Below are positions 6,901 through 9,991 of a DNA stretch of 9,991 nt, in pieces. Within the stretch, counting starts at the first letter, position 1, and the number at the start of each line of letters is the position of its first letter. This stretch comes from Verrucomicrobiaceae bacterium (GTDB taxonomy: Bacteria > Verrucomicrobiota > Verrucomicrobiia > Verrucomicrobiales > Akkermansiaceae), in assembly GCA_027483005.1 (NCBI GenBank), contig JAIXVN010000401.1, positions 1 through 9,991 on the forward strand. The letters are read 5' to 3'. Below the pieces are notes generated by a model. That model saw nothing but the letters and a program-made list of their open reading frames with translations, was not told the origin of the DNA and did not search any database. The position numbers and the translations under genes were made by a program.

Positions 6901-9862
6901 CGCTTCGACCCATGAAGTCCTGGGTGAAAAGACGGCCCGACACCTCATCGATCAGCAAGCCTTGTGGAGCGAGTCCAGTGCCAACGTCCAAGGTAAGGAT
7001 GGCGGGCGAGGTGAGGGTGGAGCCGGAGACCACCTGCTCGGCCAAAGGGGCGAGATTGAAGGCGTCGATGCCGACGACGCGATTGTTTCCCTGATGGGTG
7101 ATGAGGAGCGTGTCGCCCAGCGGGGTGTAGGTGACGGAGCTGGGGCTGTCGCTGTTGTCGAAGTCGCGGCGGGAGTTGGGAACCTCCTGGTTGCTGGTGA
7201 GATCGAGGAAGGAAACGACGGCACGCACCGTGGTTTCGTGGGTGAGATTGCCGACCCCGAAGAAGGTCCCGCGCTGAGTGTTGTCCTGCTTTGAGACAAT
7301 GGCGGCGCGGGCGCCATCGGGGGAGATGGCGATCCCGGCGAGATAGTTCGGCACACCGGCCGCGCGATCGCCGCCGTCAAGGGTGTTTGCGGAGGCGAGT
7401 GTGAAGACGCGCACGAAGCCCAGACTGGCCGTGAACTCCGCGACCTCCGCGTGCATCTCAGGCGAGATGAACCGTGTGACCAGCACCCGGTTTCCATCCG
7501 CACTGATGGCGAGGGCTCGTGGAGTGATGAGGCCGGACGTCACCAATGGCGCATTGCTGGGTGCGGCAGCCGAGTAGCGGTGCAGCCTGCCGGAGCCGCT
7601 GAGCGTCACGTAGAGAAGCGATCCATCCGGCGATGACGCGACGCCAAAGGGAGCAGAACCATAGGCGAGCGGAATCGTCACATGCGCTGTGCCATCGGCA
7701 TTCAACACGCGGATCTCGTCGCTGCCCTGGCAGGTGACCCAGTAACGTCCATTCGCGTCGCGGGCAATGCCACGAGGGTTTGTTCCGACAGCGAGTTCGC
7801 CTTCCTTTGCACCCGTAGTGGCATGAATGACGGAGACGCTGTTCGCATCCGGATTCACGCACCACAAGCGGCGCGTGCCGTTGTCATCGCCGATGGAAAG
7901 GGTCGAGCTTTGAGTGGGTCTCGGCCCCACGGGTGGCGCGGCGATGACCAGCAGCCGAAGCGAGGTGGTGGCGATGTTTCCCGACGCATCCCTCGCCTGT
8001 GAGAGCACCCGCGGGCGGCCCGTGATCGGGAAACTGTGACTTGCACTGGCATCCGTGCTCCATGAACTCCAGCTGCCGTCGAAGTTGAAGCGGAACTCAA
8101 GCGGACCGTTTCCCGTCGCCGTGGCGGTGACGGTGATTTGTTGGTTCGGCGCGGGTTGATGGTTGCTGGCTGTTAGAGACGCAAAAGCCGGGGGAGCCGA
8201 GGCATTGATCCCGCCACCGGTGGAAAAGCGGAACGAATATGGCTCGATTGTGTTTCCCGCCGCGTCAACGAAGCCGACCTGATTGGCGGGGTCGCTGAGG
8301 AAATCGACCTGATAAGTGGTTTCCGCCGCCAGTGGTCCATCGGGCGTGAAGGTCAGGTTGCCGGAGAAATCATGGATCAGGAAGCCGGGGACAAAGGCCC
8401 CTAGCGAACCGCTCGCGCCCACGGGTCGCACGGTGAAGTCGATTCCATTCCGCGGTCCGCCACTTCGCGGATGCTCGTGGATGAGGAAACTCAGCGGAGC
8501 ATGACGAGGATAATTCGTGCGGCCCGCCTGCGGGATATGATAACTCACTCTCGGTGCTGTGGTGTCTGGAGCCTGCTGGTGGACCCAGACTCCGAGGCCC
8601 TGGTTGAAATTGGGAATCGGGTATCCACCGGTCAACCAGAGGTTGCCGAGCGGCAGAGACATCTGCGAGGTGTTCACGCCGGTGAGCGCTCCATTTGGCA
8701 AGGCCGTGGCCCCCGGCGGACGCGGCGGATTCGTTTCGTTCAAGGTGAGCACGATCGGATTCGCGTCACCCGCGAGGAAACGGGTCATGTCGATCTTGCG
8801 GTTGTGGATGAAGCCGAAGTTGTCCTGATAGACGGGATAGGAAGCGTTGGTGAAACCGGGCACCGTGAGGCTGGCCACCGTGCGGAGGTTCGGGGTGGTT
8901 CCGGGCAGGGTTGCCGAGGTGATGTCCGCGCCGATGAGGATGTTGGTGGTCGAACCGACGAGATAGAGGCCGGTGCCGTCGCTGAAGAGATTCGGCCAGT
9001 AGCCTTGAAAACCACCGCTCAGGGAGCCGACGAGGCTCGGAGTCACGGCGTCGTTCGACGGGTCCGCATCGTCCATGTTCAGGTAGTTCAACCGATAGAC
9101 CACCACCCCATCGCTTGCCGCCCCCCCGCTGCGGGCCATGATCAGCAGGTCGCCGAAAAACATCGGGTGCCAGTCGCCTCCGCCGTAGGGCCCGACATGA
9201 TCGAAAGTGCCGAGCAGTCGATTGCTCACCAGACCATTCTGACCCACGACCGAGCGGCTGATGCGGATGTCCGAGTCGTCGGTGTTGTACCAGAGCAGCG
9301 TCGCGTTCCATGGTCCGGCTTGGGCGCTGCGATTGTACCAAAGCGGCAAGTTGATCAGGCCCGGGATGCCATTGGTCCCTCCGCGTTCCACCAGTCCGCC
9401 GAATCCATTGACACGGATCGGATCCGGCAGCAGCAGGTTGCCGGATTGCGCCGTGCCATGCGCGTTCCATCCATAGTTGCCGAAGATCCACGAGTTGTTG
9501 GGATAGTTAAGCCCAAAGTCGGAGGGAAAGCGCCGCACGGGATTGGCCGGATCGGCGATGTCATAGACGCGCATCTGCCAGTCCGAGCCCGCACGCGATC
9601 CCGGTTGTTCCGCGCCGACAATGATCCATCCATTGAGATAGTTGATGGAAGTCGTCCGACCGATCGGCTCCGAGCCGTTCGTCACCGGATGACTTAGAAG
9701 AGTGCCTGGGGCTTCCGCGCGCGGGAGATTGAGGAAACCCTGCGTGGTCACCTGCGCGGCACATTTCAGGATTGGCGCGGTGCTTGCGAGCAGCAGAATC
9801 GTAAAGCCCATCAAGTGCCTCCCAAAGGAGTTCACAGCGGTGGTGATGAATGGGGAATTCAT
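3968..9862 (-). CDS. Giant secreted multidomain protein: beta-propellers, di-heme cytochrome c peroxidase/MauG-like module, Ig, CBM-like and LamG domains
   Basis: The product is about 1964 residues. Order: signal peptide (1-36, hydrophobic core GFTILLLASTAPIL, likely cut after CAA); N-terminal beta-rich, propeller-like domain (about 40-430); SbsA-type Ig-like domain (432-548, starting DTTAPRV); another Ig/PKD-like domain (555-640); YVTN-type beta-propeller (about 648-1000, with SPDGSLLYVT and ISPDGARAAI); di-heme module (about 1015-1430, CASCH at 1045 and 1179); I-set-like Ig (1440-1530); putative Ig with LPPGLVLSSEGLLSGTP (1532-1613); LamG (1618-1838); C-terminal region (1843-1964). It should be exported, with hemes attached outside the cytoplasm, and probably oxidises or senses a surface-bound substrate; that role is inference. 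The ATG at 9862 gives a signal peptide with a basic residue and follows the upstream stop by 10 bases. An ATG at 9811 has a better ribosome-binding site. No similar protein of known function comes to mind. Confidence 0.93.
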   Translation of the reverse strand: MNSPFITTAVNSFGRHLMGFTILLLASTAPILKCAAQVTTQGFLNLPRAEAPGTLLSHPVTNGSEPIGRTTSINYLNGWIIVGAEQPGSRAGSDWQMRVYDIADPANPVRRFPSDFGLNYPNNSWIFGNYGWNAHGTAQSGNLLLPDPIRVNGFGGLVERGGTNGIPGLINLPLWYNRSAQAGPWNATLLWYNTDDSDIRISRSVVGQNGLVSNRLLGTFDHVGPYGGGDWHPMFFGDLLIMARSGGAASDGVVVYRLNYLNMDDADPSNDAVTPSLVGSLSGGFQGYWPNLFSDGTGLYLVGSTTNILIGADITSATLPGTTPNLRTVASLTVPGFTNASYPVYQDNFGFIHNRKIDMTRFLAGDANPIVLTLNETNPPRPPGATALPNGALTGVNTSQMSLPLGNLWLTGGYPIPNFNQGLGVWVHQQAPDTTAPRVSYHIPQAGRTNYPRHAPLSFLIHEHPRSGGPRNGIDFTVRPVGASGSLGAFVPGFLIHDFSGNLTFTPDGPLAAETTYQVDFLSDPANQVGFVDAAGNTIEPYSFRFSTGGGINASAPPAFASLTASNHQPAPNQQITVTATATGNGPLEFRFNFDGSWSSWSTDASASHSFPITGRPRVLSQARDASGNIATTSLRLLVIAAPPVGPRPTQSSTLSIGDDNGTRRLWCVNPDANSVSVIHATTGAKEGELAVGTNPRGIARDANGRYWVTCQGSDEIRVLNADGTAHVTIPLAYGSAPFGVASSPDGSLLYVTLSGSGRLHRYSAAAPSNAPLVTSGLITPRALAISADGNRVLVTRFISPEMHAEVAEFTASLGFVRVFTLASANTLDGGDRAAGVPNYLAGIAISPDGARAAIVSKQDNTQRGTFFGVGNLTHETTVRAVVSFLDLTSNQEVPNSRRDFDNSDSPSSVTYTPLGDTLLITHQGNNRVVGIDAFNLAPLAEQVVSGSTLTSPAILTLDVGTGLAPQGLLIDEVSGRLFTQDFMGRSVTVRDATPFLMENQTALPLLATTTTVASEAFAAEVLLGKQIFYNAADPRMSADSYISCASCHVDGGHDGRVWDFTGRGEGLRRTTDLRGRSGMGHGAVHWSGNFDEIQDFEHDIRGPFGGTGFLDLTPQQFAARHPSPASGKSGLSSELDALAAYVTSLNPSHTPRSPFRNPNGTLTAAALRGQVVFQSQNCASCHSGNALTNSALVNVGTQSAISGQRLGSTLTGIDTPTLHGLHATRTYLHQGQAATLSEVFSYVGGTLLPATAGQFLTTSNPNAVGSYPDDPSQGGGGFYRGPFGGSSAYIGAEAGAASPPGVRFNQVDGGPAGGPARLSIRYIRQYNNGTALLRINGVQQTLNVLRQFPDNSWQASGWRWIVVETTLNPGPNNTIEILRGNGDLVLNSLLVSNAASFSAAQPHRLVQGLSTGDRDDLLAYLVQLDGRDAAGVAIAAPSLPAPQPPGILSMPGDRTLAVGSPLSFTVAVSGTGPFHFQWHRGTTPVGSDSPTLEINSILPADQGAYTVTVSNLQGQVTSQPIVVTVNPALAVSTTTLPVARQGRAYQASLGAIGGISGRSWDLVSGILPPGLVLSSEGLLSGTPTAPAIADLTFRVTDSSGSATRSLTLTVLRIGGFVSDPDLVLHYTFDEGSGSRIWDAAPLGNNHRTDVPGAHWIPDGRFGGAYGPSNASENLNRFFPANQADLDFDPRGEPYTISVWVRTTATSGYNTILGKDNGISPNIPQYRLWMVNTPSFLQGINGAQFGGAFNVSASPLNNGQWNLVTLVNYLDGTTWRSRVYYNDGTSFSQFNTGSGGRQPGLLRIGDTTLGGNSWRGQIDDLRIYRRALSQSEIAALYQPPPVQTYETWLAGLANPPGLASRGLHDDADEDGLVNLLEYAFGTHPNDPGSRVAPVLTESAGVLSLRYPRLRADLVYQVETSTDLQKWSSSGVAQDSTTPLGQTTTATFTPNPETTRTFLRLRVSE
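3971..4336 (-). other. C-terminal region with Ca-binding-like loop and 'STDL..W / FLRLRV' motif (residues 1843-1964)
   Basis: The segment opens with an acidic loop and helix, DDADEDGLVNLLEYAFG (from residue 1865), resembling the D-x-D-x-DG calcium loops found near the end of many verrucomicrobial and planctomycete secreted proteins. A beta-rich stretch follows with YQVETSTDLQKW and a final FLRLRVSE. I recall such endings from many exported Verrucomicrobiota proteins; whether they act as a sorting or anchoring signal is not established to my knowledge. The neighbouring upstream gene ends with the related RFVRLKVSNP. Confidence 0.6.
4349..5011 (-). other. LamG/concanavalin-like domain (residues 1618-1838)
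   Basis: The stretch from DLVLHYTFDEGSG to GQIDDLRIYRRALSQSEIAALY has the classic LamG/Laminin_G_3 start and end. It contains the central YTISVWVRT strand, the GQWNLVTLV strand and the closing IDDLRIY...LS..EI..LY motif. Such domains are beta-sandwiches that usually bind glycans or proteins; the ligand here is unknown. Confidence 0.88.
5660..6073 (-). other. CBM6/CBM35-like beta-sandwich inserted in the second cytochrome lobe (residues about 1264-1401)
   Basis: About 160 residues separate the TLSEVFSYVGG motif from the terminal cytochrome helix, where the family normally has a few dozen at most. The extra stretch is beta-rich with ARLSIRYIRQYNNGTALLRI, NGVQQTLNV, WRWIVVETTLNPGPNNTIEI and LVLNSLLVS. 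That order resembles the strands of carbohydrate-binding modules of families 6 and 35 (a 'sirY...G...l.vNG...t..LnpG.NtI.l' pattern). The assignment is by pattern only. Confidence 0.6.
6314..6328 (-). other. Second c-type heme attachment motif, CASCH (residues 1179-1183)
   Basis: The codons read TGC GCC TCC TGC CAC. The motif lies in the second cytochrome lobe between GQVVFQSQN and SGNALTN, the usual setting for the second heme of the peroxidase/MauG family. Confidence 0.93.
6716..6730 (-). other. First c-type heme attachment motif, CASCH (residues 1045-1049)
   Basis: The codons read TGC GCC TCG TGC CAC. The motif follows GKQIFYNAADPRMSADSYIS and precedes VDGGHDGRVWDF, the typical first-heme environment of the di-heme peroxidase family. 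Confidence 0.93.
6863..7921 (-). other. YVTN/YncE-type beta-propeller (residues about 648-1000)
   Basis: Repeated blade motifs are visible: VNPDANSVSVIHATTGAKE, NPRGIARDANGRYWVTCQGS, PFGVASSPDGSLLYVTLSGS, PRALAISADGNRVLVT, LAGIAISPDGARAAIVSK, SSVTYTPLGDTLLITHQGN. In bacteria such propellers are often fused to or placed beside c-type cytochromes. It is directly followed by the di-heme module, so it may position the substrate or partner. Confidence 0.85.
8219..8569 (-). other. SbsA-type Ig-like domain (residues about 432-548)
   Basis: The stretch begins DTTAPRVSYHIPQAG and closes with FVDAAGNTIEPYSFRFSTG. It carries the GNLTFTPDGPLAAETTYQV strand typical of the SbsA Ig-like (Big_5) family, which usually serves as a spacer in surface proteins. 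Confidence 0.75.
8573..9745 (-). other. N-terminal beta-rich, propeller-like domain (residues about 40-430)
   Basis: Several blade-like strands are separated by loops, for example GWIIVGAEQ...MRVYDIADPANPVRRF, GNLLLPDPIRV, GDLLIMARSG...GVVVYRLNYL and TGLYLVGSTTNILIGAD. The 'VYDIADPANPV' pattern resembles LVIVD-type propeller repeats. A definite family assignment was not possible by eye. Confidence 0.5.
9818..9823 (-). promoter_or_regulatory. Strong Shine-Dalgarno-like GGGAGG for an alternative start
   Basis: On the minus strand GGGAGG is followed by six bases and an in-frame ATG at 9811, 51 bases inside the giant gene. Starting there would give MGFTILLLAST, a signal peptide without basic residues. 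The ATG at 9862 lacks any purine-rich site but keeps R14 before the hydrophobic core. Which is used cannot be settled from sequence. Confidence 0.4.
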
Positions 9863-9872
9863 GAGGATCGTT

Positions 9873-9991
9873 TCACGGATTGGAGACCTTGAGTCGAACG
9901 AAGCGCTTGGTGTCCCCCGGCTGGAAGGGGATGCGCGCGCGGGTTGTCTGCACGCCGTTGACCGGCACACCGATGGTCTCATACGTCACCC
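9873..9991 (-). CDS. C-terminal tail of an upstream gene, probably an exported protein
   Basis: Only the last 38 residues and the TGA stop (9875-9873) are inside the window; the rest lies beyond base 9991. They read from VTYETIGVPVNG through TTRARIPFQPGD to RFVRLKVSNP. This frame stays open to the window edge. The ending resembles the FLRLRVSE end of the neighbouring giant protein, suggesting (inference) a similar C-terminal region and another exported protein. The stop is separated by 10 bases from the giant gene's ATG at 9862, so the two are very likely co-transcribed. No function can be assigned. Confidence 0.7.
   Translation of the reverse strand, partial: VTYETIGVPVNGVQTTRARIPFQPGDTKRFVRLKVSNP

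Noticed and set aside
9121..9127. Run of seven C (G on the coding strand) in the giant gene as a phase-variation tract
   Set aside because: Seven bases is short for a contingency tract in GC-rich DNA, the frame is intact on both sides, and it encodes ordinary glycine codons.
8471..9697. 408-codon open frame on the plus strand opposite the giant gene
   Set aside because: It has no recognisable motif, no plausible start signal, and overlaps well-supported coding sequence on the other strand.
9755..9770. Possible lipoprotein box at the signal peptide cysteine (ILKC)
   Set aside because: The residues before the cysteine do not fit the L-[AST]-[GA]-C pattern because lysine precedes it; a signal peptidase I site after CAA is more likely.
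9863..9982. N-terminal extension of the giant gene to 9982
   Set aside because: It overlaps the tail of the upstream gene in a different frame and would put 40 Arg- and Ser-rich residues ahead of the signal peptide.

Overview
The window looks like chromosomal DNA of a GC-rich member of the Verrucomicrobiota, probably Verrucomicrobiaceae-like. The reasons are a very large secreted protein built from Ig, LamG and propeller modules, the C-terminal 'D-x-D-x-DG-L-x-N-L-L-E-Y' plus 'Y-x-V-E-x-S-T-D-L-x-x-W ... F-x-R-L-x-V' region that I associate with that phylum, weak or absent Shine-Dalgarno sequences, and strong GC bias. The phylum is an inference from style; no rRNA gene is present.

Left part (1-2223): a LacI-family repressor, cut by the window edge, runs leftward and is divergent from a complete class II xylose isomerase (xylA, 850-2163). 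The 115-bp gap between them holds two candidate dyad operators and a weak promoter. A strong hairpin terminator with T-runs suited to both strands follows xylA and separates it from the convergent genes on the right.

Middle part (2281-3824, minus strand): a TMEM43/LUMA-family membrane protein (2673-3824) is followed by a small single-pass membrane protein with a charged helical tail (2281-2538). A promoter-like pair precedes the TMEM43 gene. A dyad carrying a perfect TTGACA hexamer precedes the small gene.

Right part (3968-9991, minus strand): one giant secreted protein of about 1964 residues fills 5.9 kb. In order it contains a signal peptide, an N-terminal beta-propeller-like domain, two Ig-like domains, a YVTN-type beta-propeller, a di-heme cytochrome c peroxidase/MauG-like module with two CASCH motifs, a second pair of Ig-like domains, a LamG domain and the C-terminal region described above. 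A carbohydrate-binding-module-like beta-sandwich appears to be inserted in the second cytochrome lobe. Ten bases upstream lies the tail of another gene ending in a similar C-terminal motif, so the two probably form an operon encoding exported proteins.

The most unusual item is this giant protein, which combines redox centres with glycan-binding modules on one exported chain and has no function I can name. The rest are recognisable families in a plausible arrangement. There is no sign of a CRISPR array, tRNA, rRNA, insertion sequence or prophage.
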